Shown here in pieces: positions 10,886 through 19,705 of a DNA stretch of 64,000 nt. The notes below the pieces were generated by a model. It was not told the DNA's origin. It did not search any database and was given only the letters and a program-made list of their open reading frames with translations. The stretch lies in the NCBI RefSeq assembly GCF_006538325.1, contig NZ_BJKK01000007.1, positions 149,511 to 213,510 on the forward strand, read 5' to 3'. Position 1 is the stretch's first letter, and the number at the start of each line of letters is the position of its first letter. The position numbers and the translations under genes are program-made. The stretch comes from Alteromonas sp. KUL42 (GTDB lineage: Bacteria > Pseudomonadota > Gammaproteobacteria > Enterobacterales > Alteromonadaceae).

Positions 10886-11752
10886 ATGGCAATTTGGGGA
10901 AAGATCCTCGGTGCTTTGTTTGGGTTCTTTTTCTTAAAGATACCCGGCGCCATTTTGGGATTAATAGTCGGGCATTTCTTCGACAAAGCATATAGCCAAG
11001 ATTTTAATCAATTAGGTGGGTTTGGGCGTTTTTTCTCTGACCAAAACAGCTTAAAGCAACAAGCTATTTTCTTTCATAGTTTGTTTAGTGCACTAGGCCA
11101 TTTAGCGAAGTCTGACGGCAAGGTTACTGACAGAGAAATTCAGATTGCCACTGCGCTTATGGATGACATGCAATTAACCGGTAGTGCAAGACGAGAAGCA
11201 CAGGACGCATTTCGCGAGGGAAAAGCCAGAGATTTCCCGCTTGCCGATACGCTAAAAGGGTTTTATGAAGCCAGTCATGGGCGTCGCGACATCCTACAAG
11301 TTTTTCTAGAAATACTTATCCAAGCGGCCTTTGCCGATGGTCAGTTGTCGCAAGAAGAATACAATGTACTAGAGAAAGTGGCTAAGCCATTGGGCTTTAG
11401 GCGTCGCGACCTCGATTATCTTATTTCCATGTACGAAGCAGAAATTCGTTTTCGTCAGCGCGGTGGGCAACGAAATAACACGGGCGGGCAGTACCGACAA
11501 AGTTCGCAAGGTCGCCAGCAAAGTGCTTATTCAGAGCAGCAAAGCCTAGATGATGCCTATCGCATATTAGGGGTGTCTTCTTCTGACGATGAGAAAACGG
11601 TCAAACGCGCCTATCGCAAGCGGATGTCTGAGCATCATCCCGACAAGTTGGTTTCTAAGGGGTTACCTGAACAGGCCATGGAAATAGCCAAGAAGAAAGC
11701 GCAGGATATTCAGTCAGCATATGAACTCATTAAGCAAAAGCGTGGCTTCTAA
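10886..11752 (+). CDS. djlA: Membrane-anchored co-chaperone DjlA
   Basis: Type III DnaJ-like protein that stimulates DnaK at the inner membrane. It has 288 residues. A single N-terminal TM rich in glycine (GALFGFFFLKIPGAILG) comes first, then a TerB-like helical domain (about 55-190), a Gln/Ser/Arg-rich linker (about 190-220), and a C-terminal J-domain with the HPD motif (SEHHPDKLVSKG). GGAG sits 8 nt ahead of the ATG. As in other proteobacteria it faces away from lptD. A gap of 18 nt separates it from xerD. Confidence 0.96.
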   Translation: MAIWGKILGALFGFFFLKIPGAILGLIVGHFFDKAYSQDFNQLGGFGRFFSDQNSLKQQAIFFHSLFSALGHLAKSDGKVTDREIQIATALMDDMQLTGSARREAQDAFREGKARDFPLADTLKGFYEASHGRRDILQVFLEILIQAAFADGQLSQEEYNVLEKVAKPLGFRRRDLDYLISMYEAEIRFRQRGGQRNNTGGQYRQSSQGRQQSAYSEQQSLDDAYRILGVSSSDDEKTVKRAYRKRMSEHHPDKLVSKGLPEQAMEIAKKKAQDIQSAYELIKQKRGF

Positions 11753-11770
11753 ATGGTGCCTTTATAAATA

Positions 11771-12694
11771 ATGTCTAAAGAACGCGAATTAACTTATGTG
11801 CCTGCGGCTAGTCAGGCACATATAGACGGCTTTATTGAGATGCTTTGGCTTGAAAAAGGGTTATCGGAGCATACTCAACAAAGTTATCGTACCGATCTGA
11901 CTAAACTAGCAATATTCAGCAACAATCAGGGCGTTAAAGATATTGCGGTACTTACTACCGAGCAGTTGCAAGATTACTTGGCTTATCGCCATGAAAAGGG
12001 CTTGTCCGCCCGCAGCACGCAGCGCGCGTTGAGTGCCATTCGCGCTTTTTTCGTCTTTCTTATTACCAAGCAAGTACGAGTAGATAGCCCTGTTTCTTCC
12101 TTATCGAACCCTAAAACGCCAAAAGCTCTACCGACGTCGTTAAGCGAACAACAAGTGGAAGACTTGTTAGCGGCCCCACTTACTGATGACCCCATTGAGT
12201 GTCGTGATAAAAGTATGCTGGAAGTACTGTATGCCACTGGTTTGCGCGTAAGTGAGTTAATTGGTTTAACTATGGACCAGATTAGTTTGCAGCAAGGTGT
12301 GGTGCGCGTTGTGGGCAAAGGCAACAAAGAGCGCTTGGTTCCATTGGGTGAAGAAGCCATAGAGTGGTTGCTTACTTACATCAAAGCCGCACGTCCAATA
12401 CTGGCGAGTAAGTCGTCTGACTTCGTTTTTTTGAGTAAGCGCGGGCAAAAGATGACTCGCCAAACATTTTGGCATCGTATCAAATATTACGCGGTAAAAG
12501 CAGGGATTGAGCAACACTTGTCTCCACACACATTAAGACATGCATTTGCAACTCATTTACTCAATCACGGTGCAGACCTACGTGTAGTACAAATGCTTCT
12601 AGGGCACAGTGACTTGTCTACCACACAAATATATACCCATGTTGCAACTGAACGACTACAAACGTTAATACAGAGTCATCATCCGCGTGGCTAA
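11771..12694 (+). CDS. xerD: Site-specific tyrosine recombinase XerD
   Basis: With XerC it resolves chromosome dimers at dif during division. It has 307 residues. The N-terminal SAM-like DNA-binding domain (about 15-105) has the typical SEHTQQSYRTDLTKL. The catalytic domain holds the R-H-x-x-R-H-Y set: ATGLRVSEL, SPHTLRHAFATHLL, LGHSDLSTTQIYTH. The order xerD-dsbC-recJ matches E. coli and separates it from XerC. All catalytic residues are present. Confidence 0.95.
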   Translation: MSKERELTYVPAASQAHIDGFIEMLWLEKGLSEHTQQSYRTDLTKLAIFSNNQGVKDIAVLTTEQLQDYLAYRHEKGLSARSTQRALSAIRAFFVFLITKQVRVDSPVSSLSNPKTPKALPTSLSEQQVEDLLAAPLTDDPIECRDKSMLEVLYATGLRVSELIGLTMDQISLQQGVVRVVGKGNKERLVPLGEEAIEWLLTYIKAARPILASKSSDFVFLSKRGQKMTRQTFWHRIKYYAVKAGIEQHLSPHTLRHAFATHLLNHGADLRVVQMLLGHSDLSTTQIYTHVATERLQTLIQSHHPRG

Positions 12695-12997
12695 CATGAA
12701 ATAATGCTATGGAATACACAGTGGTGCGACCAGTGAATGCGATGCAATCTTTTAAATACGAATGGGTGTGTTAGGATATTGCGCCTTTAATATGTTCACG
12801 TATTACACGCATAGAAAACTGTCATGCAGTTGCCGCGAGTGATGATGTATATGAAATTTTTATTCGGCATTGACGGTCTATTTTAGATATATCCGCACTG
12901 TAGAGAAAGTGGGGAGTGTTTATTCAATACGTTGTTTAACTGTATTGCGGTTAGTTCATCAGTGCCAATTAAGTTAAGTCGGGCCGAGGTAGGCTCA
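12695..12997. other. Intergenic region xerD / dsbC
   Basis: About 300 bases with no supported gene. A frame in phase with dsbC runs back to 12932, but its extra N-terminus (before the signal peptide) has no family counterpart. No terminator after xerD is evident. Confidence 0.45.
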
Positions 12998-13732
12998 ATG
13001 GAGTGTGTTGTAGTGAAAGCATTTAAGCAGTATTTATGTGCCGGTTTTGTCGCGGCAACGACCTTACTTAGTACGGCCGTTCAAGCGGATGAGAGCGCTA
13101 TTCGAGAGAAGCTTACCACTAAGCTTGGTTTGGACGTTGATTCTTTAGCAGACTCTCCAGTACCTGGCTTGGTGCAAGTCGCAACCGACCGAGGTTTCTT
13201 TTACGTCAGTGATGATGGAGAGTACCTATTACAAGCACGTGTTTTCAATATCGACAATCAAATGCGTAATGAAACAGAAGTAGCGTTATCGTCAATACGT
13301 CTGGCGGGTGTTAACGACATGGCTTCTTCTGCTATCACGTTTAAAGCAAAAGATGAAAAGCATGTCATTAGCGTATTTACAGACACCACATGTGGTTACT
13401 GCCGTAAACTGCATAAAGAAATAGGTGAGCTAAATGACAATGGTATTACAGTTCGCTATTTGGCGTTCCCTCGCTCAGGATTAAATAGTCAAACTTACAA
13501 AGACATGGTATCAGTGTGGTGTGCGGCTAACCCTCAACAGGCGTTGACGGATGCTAAATCGGGTGACGATATCGTAAGTGCTAGCTGCCAAAACAAAGTT
13601 GCTGAACAGTACAAGTTAGGGCAGAAACTGGGTGTAAATGGAACGCCGAATATCATTCTTCCTGATGGTACACTTATTCCAGGTTACCAACCTGCCGAAT
13701 TGCTCGTTCAGGCGCTAGAGCAAGCAGGGTAG
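12998..13732 (+). CDS. dsbC: Periplasmic thiol:disulfide isomerase DsbC
   Basis: Shuffles wrong disulfides in periplasmic proteins; LptD is a known client type. The active-site CGYC (DTTCGYCRKLHKE) and the cis-Pro loop GTPN are present, as is the second Cys pair (VWCAAN and SASCQNK). The N-terminal dimerisation domain spans about 30-95. The ATG at 12998 (244 residues) and a GTG at 13013, with GGAG 9 nt ahead, are both credible starts; the GTG gives the neater signal peptide (KAFKQYLCAGFVAATTLL). A longer frame from 12932 is unlikely. Confidence 0.94.
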   Translation: MECVVVKAFKQYLCAGFVAATTLLSTAVQADESAIREKLTTKLGLDVDSLADSPVPGLVQVATDRGFFYVSDDGEYLLQARVFNIDNQMRNETEVALSSIRLAGVNDMASSAITFKAKDEKHVISVFTDTTCGYCRKLHKEIGELNDNGITVRYLAFPRSGLNSQTYKDMVSVWCAANPQQALTDAKSGDDIVSASCQNKVAEQYKLGQKLGVNGTPNIILPDGTLIPGYQPAELLVQALEQAG

Positions 13733-13798
13733 GCTGCCAAAACTTAATGCAGCTAGAACTCAGCACAAGCAAGAGTCAGCATGGTCCACATTAAATAG

Positions 13799-13822
13799 AA
13801 AACGCACGCAAGTGCGTTTTTT
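13799..13822 (+). terminator. Rho-independent terminator downstream of dsbC
   Basis: Perfect stem AAAACGCAC / GTGCGTTTT with a GCAA tetraloop, running into six T residues (13817-13822). It is 66 nt after the dsbC stop and ahead of recJ. Confidence 0.9.
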
Positions 13823-13938
13823 AATTTGTACGGAGCGGTCTATTTTTGTACGCTAATAGTAAAGCTGAGCTTCTTATTCGTTATTAGTTTCAAGTAAACT
13901 TTAAGCAATTCTTTGTTATATTCACCAAGTGGTCCTCC

Positions 13939-15663
13939 ATGATATTGCCCATTGTACGCCGTGAAGTAAACGGCACTGCATTAAGCACTGAACTTCACCC
14001 TGTGATAGATAAAATTTATCGCGCTCGAGATATTCATCACCTCGATGATTTAGAAAATGGACTTAAAGGCCTTACGCATTTTAATGCATTAAAAGGTATT
14101 TCCGAGGCTGCGAGCCAGCTGGCGAACGCAGTAGAACAAAACAAACGGATAATCATAGTTGGTGATTTTGATGCCGATGGGGCAACCAGTACATCGGTGT
14201 GCATACTTGCTCTGAATATGATGGGATTTCGCAATGTTGATTACCTCGTCCCCAACCGCTTTGATTTTGGTTATGGCTTAAGTGTGCCGATTGTTGATGT
14301 GGCGATAGAACAAGGAGCTGACCTCATTATTACCGTTGATAACGGCATTGCCTGTATTGACGGTGTAACTCATGCAAAGAGCAAAGGGCTTGAGGTAATC
14401 GTAACCGACCACCACTTGCCGGGAGATAGCTTACCTCCTGCTGACGCCATTGTTAATCCAAACCAACCTGGTTGTACATTTCCTTCTAAAAATTTAGCCG
14501 GTGTTGGCGTTGCGTTTTACATAATGTTGGCTTTAAAAGCCGAACTACAACAGCGGGGTTACTTTCAAACAGCTGACATAACACCACCGAACTTAGCGAC
14601 GCTCTTAGATATTGTCGCTATTGGCACTGTCGCCGATGTAGTGGTATTGGATAAGAACAATCGTATTTTGGTTCACCAAGGGTTACAGCGTATTCGCGCG
14701 GGCCAATGTCGTCCTGGTATTAAAGCGTTGGTCGAGGTGGCAAATCGAGACTGTGCGCACCTTACGTCGACAGATTTAGGCTTTGTGGTTGGGCCAAGGC
14801 TAAATGCCGCTGGGCGTCTTGATGATATGTCGCAGGGTATAGCGTGTTTATTAGAAAACGACACCCTGCAAGCAAGAATGATTGCCTCTGAGTTAGACGC
14901 GCTAAACCGGGAACGTCGTGAAATTGAAACCGGCATGAAAGCGCAAGCTGAACAAGCACTTGAGCAAATGAAGCTAAATGAGGGTGATATGCCGCCTGCA
15001 CTAGTGGTGTATCGTGAAGACTTCCACCAAGGGGTTATTGGCATTGTTGCTGGTCGTTTAAAAGAGCAATATTTAAAACCTGTGATCGCCTTTGCCCATC
15101 AAGATGAAGAGGTAATTAAAGGGTCAGCTCGCTCAATACCTGGCGTACATATTCGCGATGTGCTTGACGAGGTGAATACTCGATATCCGGGGATCATCGA
15201 TAAATTTGGTGGGCACGCAATGGCGGCTGGGTTGAGTTTACCTGTTAATAAGCTTGCTGAGTTTGAGCGTGCCTTTATTGAAACGGCTAGTAAGCACATG
15301 GCGAAATTAGACGGAAATCACGCACTGCTCTCTGATGGAGACTTAAGTGCGAGTGAACTGTGTTTGCCCTTTGCGCATCTTCTAAGGCAGGCGGGGCCAT
15401 TTGGACAAGGTTTTGAATCGCCTTTATTTGATGGAGAGTTTACGTTAGTTGATCAGCGTGTAGTTGGCCAAAAGCATCTGAAAATGGTACTTAAATGTGA
15501 AGATGCTAAAGAAGTGGATGCCATCGCGTTTAATATTGATGTTGCGAGTTGGCCAAACCCGACTGCCAAGCGTGTTCATATTGCTTACCGACTAGATGTA
15601 AACGTGTTTCGCGGACATGAGACCGTTCAGCTTATTGTTGAGCAACTTGAAGCAGTATCATAA
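13939..15663 (+). CDS. recJ: Single-stranded-DNA-specific 5'-3' exonuclease RecJ
   Basis: Degrades 5' ssDNA ends in RecF-pathway recombination, mismatch repair and base-excision repair. It has 574 residues, the normal length. DHH-family motifs are in order: VGDFDADGATST (motif I), the ADLIITVDNGIA stretch, the signature VTDHHLPGD, and VNPNQPGC. The DHHA1 part has GHAMAAGLSL, and an OB-fold domain closes the protein. RecO, of the same pathway, is encoded 0.5 kb downstream. Confidence 0.97.
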   Translation: MILPIVRREVNGTALSTELHPVIDKIYRARDIHHLDDLENGLKGLTHFNALKGISEAASQLANAVEQNKRIIIVGDFDADGATSTSVCILALNMMGFRNVDYLVPNRFDFGYGLSVPIVDVAIEQGADLIITVDNGIACIDGVTHAKSKGLEVIVTDHHLPGDSLPPADAIVNPNQPGCTFPSKNLAGVGVAFYIMLALKAELQQRGYFQTADITPPNLATLLDIVAIGTVADVVVLDKNNRILVHQGLQRIRAGQCRPGIKALVEVANRDCAHLTSTDLGFVVGPRLNAAGRLDDMSQGIACLLENDTLQARMIASELDALNRERREIETGMKAQAEQALEQMKLNEGDMPPALVVYREDFHQGVIGIVAGRLKEQYLKPVIAFAHQDEEVIKGSARSIPGVHIRDVLDEVNTRYPGIIDKFGGHAMAAGLSLPVNKLAEFERAFIETASKHMAKLDGNHALLSDGDLSASELCLPFAHLLRQAGPFGQGFESPLFDGEFTLVDQRVVGQKHLKMVLKCEDAKEVDAIAFNIDVASWPNPTAKRVHIAYRLDVNVFRGHETVQLIVEQLEAVS

Positions 15664-15817
15664 CGTTTTAGGCTTCTTATAATTACACGGGATAAAGGTA
15701 AGTAATCGACCCGATAGTGTAAGTAAAATGGTGCAAGAAAGATGCTATAAGCACTGCCGAAAAGAGGCTGTGACAATAGATGGCGACAAGGGCTAGCGAA
15801 AGAGGTAGCAAAAAGAG

Positions 15818-16102
15818 ATGGCCAAAAGTGAAAGGCAAAAATTGGTTGAAAAGCACAGCCAGTTAAACCAGTCAGATAACCTTAAAGTTGTGTCTCATGT
15901 TCAGCGCGAAGAAAAAGACAGCGATTGGATCCGTCATACTATTATGCTTGAAGGCATTGATGTTCCGTTTATTTACCGAAGAAAGCAACAATATCAAAGC
16001 CTGAAAGGGGCACGAGTTAACGTAACCTATTATCGCCATGTTGAAGATGTGGCGGGCATTGAATTTGAAACCATGAAAGTGGTGCGCATTAAACGCAGCT
16101 AA
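15818..16102 (+). CDS. Conserved small protein of unknown function
   Basis: 94 residues, lysine/arginine-rich and cytosolic by composition (no signal peptide or TM). It lies in the gap between recJ and recO. A helical, charged N-terminus (MAKSERQKLVEKHSQL) precedes a likely all-beta part (SDWIRHTIMLEGIDVPFIY, ARVNVTYYRHVED, FETMKVVRIKRS). Its coding character matches the neighbours and an AAAAGAGATGG-type start context is present. I recognise no domain. A role with RecJ/RecO is suggested only by position. Confidence 0.75.
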   Translation: MAKSERQKLVEKHSQLNQSDNLKVVSHVQREEKDSDWIRHTIMLEGIDVPFIYRRKQQYQSLKGARVNVTYYRHVEDVAGIEFETMKVVRIKRS

Positions 16103-16167
16103 ATTAGCGCGCGTTTATAAAAGAACATACAAAAAACATATAAAAGTTAACGTAAAAGTGAAGAAGA

Positions 16168-16878
16168 ATGAACAATGAATGGCTAAATGCCTATGTTCTC
16201 CATAGACGCCCTTATCGGGAAACTAGCTATATTGTTGACTTTTTCACCCTTGAAGAAGGGCGTATTAGTGCCGTAGCCAAAGGGGTAAAAAACAGTAAGT
16301 CTGATAAAAAGAGCTTACTTCAACCCTTTCAGCATCTTCGTCTGCAACTTAGCGGAAAATCAGACCTTAAAAACCTGCGTCATGTGGAAAGTGTGGCCCC
16401 CGCAATTTCGCTAATGGGTACGCCACTTTTTTGTGGCATGTATCTGAATGAATTAACAAACCGTATTATGCCCACTGGGTTAGCCAGTGACGGGGTGTAT
16501 CACGCCTATGAAGAGGGTCTGACAAGCTTGCTTCAAGGGGATGATATTGAAGTTGCCCTACGCAAGTTTGAGTTTGCATTACTTGATGAAATGGGGCTGC
16601 TTCCAGATTTCACTACCGATATTGAATACGAACAACCCATATTACCAAATTGCAACTATCGCTTTCAGCACGACACTGGCTTTGTGTGCTTACCAGCGGA
16701 GCATGAGAATAGTAAAGGGCTTCCTGGCGAAGCTTTAATGTCGTTAGCGCACGGGGAATTTACGCCGCTTAGTAAGAAAGTGGCTAAGGTATTGTGCCGT
16801 GATTTACTTAAGCCATTAATTGGCGATAAACCATTGAAGAGCCGAGAACTCTTCGTCGCAACTACAAAACGTCGCTAA
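16168..16878 (+). CDS. recO: DNA repair protein RecO
   Basis: Anneals SSB-coated ssDNA and helps load RecA with RecR. It has 236 residues. The N-terminal OB fold starts with the typical AYVLHRRPYRETSYIVDFFT and has GRISAVAKGVK; a helical domain with GMYLNELTNR follows. The gammaproteobacterial order recO-pdxJ-acpS is kept. No zinc-finger cysteine quartet is seen, as in many RecO of this group. Confidence 0.95.
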   Translation: MNNEWLNAYVLHRRPYRETSYIVDFFTLEEGRISAVAKGVKNSKSDKKSLLQPFQHLRLQLSGKSDLKNLRHVESVAPAISLMGTPLFCGMYLNELTNRIMPTGLASDGVYHAYEEGLTSLLQGDDIEVALRKFEFALLDEMGLLPDFTTDIEYEQPILPNCNYRFQHDTGFVCLPAEHENSKGLPGEALMSLAHGEFTPLSKKVAKVLCRDLLKPLIGDKPLKSRELFVATTKRR

Positions 16879-16946
16879 TTAACCGCTTTTCTCCTAATAA
16901 AAACTAATTCTGTCAGGTTTTTAAGCAGCTATTCATTGGTAATATT

Positions 16947-16955
16947 TGCTACAAT
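16947..16955 (+). promoter_or_regulatory. Putative extended -10 promoter for pdxJ-acpS
   Basis: TGC-TACAAT is an extended -10 element 45 nt upstream of the pdxJ start. No good -35 accompanies it, as is usual for extended -10 promoters. Assigned by eye only. Confidence 0.4.
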
Positions 16956-17000
16956 TGCACCGTCTTAATTATTTAATAGCTAGTATTCCTAGGTGGTGAA

Positions 17001-17738
17001 ATGAGCACGATTTTATTAGGTGTGAACATCGATCATATCGCGACGTTGCGCAATGCGCGTGGTACCCAATATCCAGACCCAGTTCACGCAGCAGATATTG
17101 CTGAGCGCGCGGGTGCTGACGGGATCACCGTTCACTTGCGAGAAGACCGTCGTCATATTAAAGACCGAGATGTTCGCTTGTTAGCACAAACCATCAATAC
17201 GCGCTTGAACTTAGAGATGGCAGTGACTGACGAAATGCTGGCTATTGCTGAAGAAGTTAAACCTGTATTTTGCTGTCTTGTCCCTGAAAAGCGCGAAGAG
17301 CTTACTACAGAAGGTGGTCTTGATGTTGCGGGCAATCTGCAAACTATAAAGGCGGCATGTGAACGACTTGCCAACGCGAACATTCTGGTATCACTTTTTA
17401 TCGATGCCGACAAAGCGCAAATTGATGCCGCTGTGGAATGTAATGCGCCTTATATCGAGATTCACACGGGGCAGTATGCAGAGGCAAGCAATGAAGACGA
17501 GCAACAAGCCGAGCTGGCAAGATTGATTGAGGGTATTGAATATGCTCACAATCGCGGACTCAAAGTGAACGCGGGGCACGGTCTTCACTATCACAATGTA
17601 AAGCCTATTGCGGCTATTCCTCAATTGGTCGAATTAAATATTGGGCACGCCATTATTGCGCGAGCAGCGTTTGATGGTTTGCACACTGCAGTTGCAGACA
17701 TGCGTAAGCTTATGCTTGAAGCGCGAGCTGGAATTTAG
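17001..17738 (+). CDS. pdxJ: Pyridoxine 5'-phosphate synthase PdxJ
   Basis: Condenses the PdxA product with deoxyxylulose 5-phosphate to give pyridoxine 5'-phosphate. It is a TIM barrel of 245 residues. Family motifs: [17 protein letters not shown] at the N-terminus, [16 protein letters not shown], and [12 protein letters not shown] near the C-terminus. The PLP pathway is split between this locus and pdxA at 5844. AGGTGG lies 6 nt ahead of the ATG. Confidence 0.97.
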   Translation: MSTILLGVNIDHIATLRNARGTQYPDPVHAADIAERAGADGITVHLREDRRHIKDRDVRLLAQTINTRLNLEMAVTDEMLAIAEEVKPVFCCLVPEKREELTTEGGLDVAGNLQTIKAACERLANANILVSLFIDADKAQIDAAVECNAPYIEIHTGQYAEASNEDEQQAELARLIEGIEYAHNRGLKVNAGHGLHYHNVKPIAAIPQLVELNIGHAIIARAAFDGLHTAVADMRKLMLEARAGI

Positions 17739-17765
17739 TTTTATGCTTATTGACGGACTCATATT

Positions 17766-18146
17766 GTGGCAATTGCTGGATTAGGAACAGACATCATTGA
17801 AATAGCGCGCCTAAGTGGCAGCTTAGAAGTGAGTGAGCGTTTAGCGAAGCGCGTACTTACACCTAATGAGTGGAAGCAGTTTAGCGAGCATAAAATGCCT
17901 GAGCGTTTTTTAGCAAAGCGCTTTGCCGCCAAAGAAGCCGCAGTGAAAGCACTGGGTACTGGTATTGGTAATGGAATTAGTTGGCAGCATATTGAAGTGC
18001 GAAACAATGCGTTAGGTGCTCCAGAGCTCATTTTTTCAGGTGAGTTTGCTGCCCGTTGCGAAGCCCGAGGTATTACAAATAGCGTAGTCAGTATTTCTGA
18101 TGAGCAACACTATGCTGTGGCAACGGTTATTCTTGAGTCAGATTAA
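17766..18146 (+). CDS. acpS: Holo-[acyl-carrier-protein] synthase AcpS
   Basis: Transfers 4'-phosphopantetheine from CoA to the serine of acyl carrier protein. It has 126 residues. The Mg-binding GLGTDIIEIARL at the N-terminus and the AKRFAAKEAAVKALGTGIG helix are diagnostic. It starts with GTG at 17766, 27 nt after pdxJ, in the same operon. Confidence 0.96.
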   Translation: MAIAGLGTDIIEIARLSGSLEVSERLAKRVLTPNEWKQFSEHKMPERFLAKRFAAKEAAVKALGTGIGNGISWQHIEVRNNALGAPELIFSGEFAARCEARGITNSVVSISDEQHYAVATVILESD

Positions 18147-18163
18147 ATTCAACGGAGCAAACA

Positions 18164-19693
18164 TTGGCTAACCTTTTTAAGCAGTCTCGAAGTAAGCGCG
18201 TAAAGAGCGAGTCTTCGTCAAAGCGCAAAACCAGTGCTAATGCTCAAGTAGCGGGGCTACGATTCGCTAAACAAACCACTAAGTCAAACGCGGCTGGTGA
18301 TTTGTCAACGAGTAATAGATCAATAAGTGATAGATCCACGAATAATGCATCAACGAAAATCACGTCTGCCGATAACATCAAAACGGTGACCATCGATAGC
18401 CTCGACTGGATGGGGCAAGGCGTGGTGCGCGGTAACCCCATGTATTTTGTGGAAGGGGCATTACCGAACGAGGTGTGTGAAATAGAGGAAACCTCAAGGA
18501 AAAAACAGGTAGTACAGGGAAAAGTAACCCGTGTGGTGACGCCGTCTAACACGCGTGTTGCCCCTTTTTGCCCAATGTTCAACACCTGTGGTGGCTGTCA
18601 GTTACAGCACATTGACCCTGCTACCGCCCTTGAACACAGAGACAATGCCTTAAAAACCATGATGCAAAAGCAGCTTGGTATGCAAGACGCTGCTTGGCAG
18701 CCCCCGCTTGTTGGCGAGCGCCCTCAATATCGCAGAAAAGCACGACTGGCGATTGATGCAAGAAACCCTGATAAAGTTAAGTTAGGGTTTAGAGCAGCAA
18801 ACAGTAATAAAGTGGTTAATATTACGGCGTGCCCTATCTTGGTAGACCCACTCAGCGCACTAATTAACCCGCTTCATGAGGCCATCGAAGGTTTCGACAG
18901 TGCAAAGTTCATTGGTCATATTGTTTTAATGGCGGGTGATGACCGAGCGCAAGTTACCGTTAAGCATACGAAAAACCTTGAGTCATCCTTACTCGATTCA
19001 CTAGCAGACTTCGCTAAAGCTAATACTGTTGAATTGGTGTTGGAAGATAAGAAAGGTGTATTTCGCGTAATCCATAGCATTGGAACAGACGGTGAGAAAA
19101 CACCTCATAAAAACGTTCCGAGTTTAACTCTGTCTACGGCGCAAACACTGAGTATTACACCTGCTCCTAATAATTTTATTCAGATAAACAAAGTAGTTAA
19201 CCAAAAAATGATTGAGCAAGCGCTCGAATGGTTAGCGCCGAAGTCGGATGAGCGCATTGCGGATTGGTTTAGTGGGCTGGGTAATTTCACCTTGCCTATT
19301 GCGAAAACCGGTGCTCAGGTTCAGGCTATTGAAGGTGTGGCTGATATGGTGCGACGTGCGCAGCACAATGCACAGAACCAGGGCATAGACAATATCACCT
19401 GGTTGCATTTAGATCTGGCCAATCAAGAGAATGTACATACTTCCCTCAAGCAAGGTGTTGATAAAGTACTGCTTGATCCTTCCCGTGAAGGCGCATTGAC
19501 GGTTTGTCATGCCCTTGTAAAAGCGAAGCCAAAAACGATAGTGTATGTTTCTTGCAACCCAAGTACTTTTAGCCGAGATGCAAAAGTTCTAATTGCGGGC
19601 GGTTATGAAATAAAAAAAGCTGGTGTGGCGGAAATGTTCCCGTTCACACAGCACATGGAAATGATGGCTCTATTTACGCACAAGCAGCAGTAG
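18164..19693 (+). CDS. rlmD: 23S rRNA (uracil1939-C5)-methyltransferase RlmD
   Basis: SAM-dependent, iron-sulfur enzyme that makes m5U1939. It has 509 residues against about 430 in E. coli; the excess is a Lys/Ser/Thr/Asn-rich N-terminal extension of about 65 residues. A TRAM domain follows, then the [4Fe-4S] cysteines (CPMFNTCGGCQLQH plus a later Cys in NITACPI), the SAM domain (DWFSGLGNFTLP), the DPSREGAL motif, and the catalytic Cys in YVSCNPSTFSRD. It starts with TTG at 18164, with GGAG 6 nt ahead and acpS just upstream. No other start would change the extension much. Confidence 0.95.
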   Translation: MANLFKQSRSKRVKSESSSKRKTSANAQVAGLRFAKQTTKSNAAGDLSTSNRSISDRSTNNASTKITSADNIKTVTIDSLDWMGQGVVRGNPMYFVEGALPNEVCEIEETSRKKQVVQGKVTRVVTPSNTRVAPFCPMFNTCGGCQLQHIDPATALEHRDNALKTMMQKQLGMQDAAWQPPLVGERPQYRRKARLAIDARNPDKVKLGFRAANSNKVVNITACPILVDPLSALINPLHEAIEGFDSAKFIGHIVLMAGDDRAQVTVKHTKNLESSLLDSLADFAKANTVELVLEDKKGVFRVIHSIGTDGEKTPHKNVPSLTLSTAQTLSITPAPNNFIQINKVVNQKMIEQALEWLAPKSDERIADWFSGLGNFTLPIAKTGAQVQAIEGVADMVRRAQHNAQNQGIDNITWLHLDLANQENVHTSLKQGVDKVLLDPSREGALTVCHALVKAKPKTIVYVSCNPSTFSRDAKVLIAGGYEIKKAGVAEMFPFTQHMEMMALFTHKQQ

Positions 19694-19705
19694 CGAGTAA
19701 AAGAA

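Noticed and set aside
12932..12997. N-terminal extension of dsbC
   Set aside because: The extension precedes a good signal peptide and has no ribosome site; later starts with GAGG or GGAG are better.
13880..13938. AAGTAAACTTTAAGC ahead of recJ as another PmrA-type box
   Set aside because: Only one imperfect half-site; no direct repeat at the right spacing.
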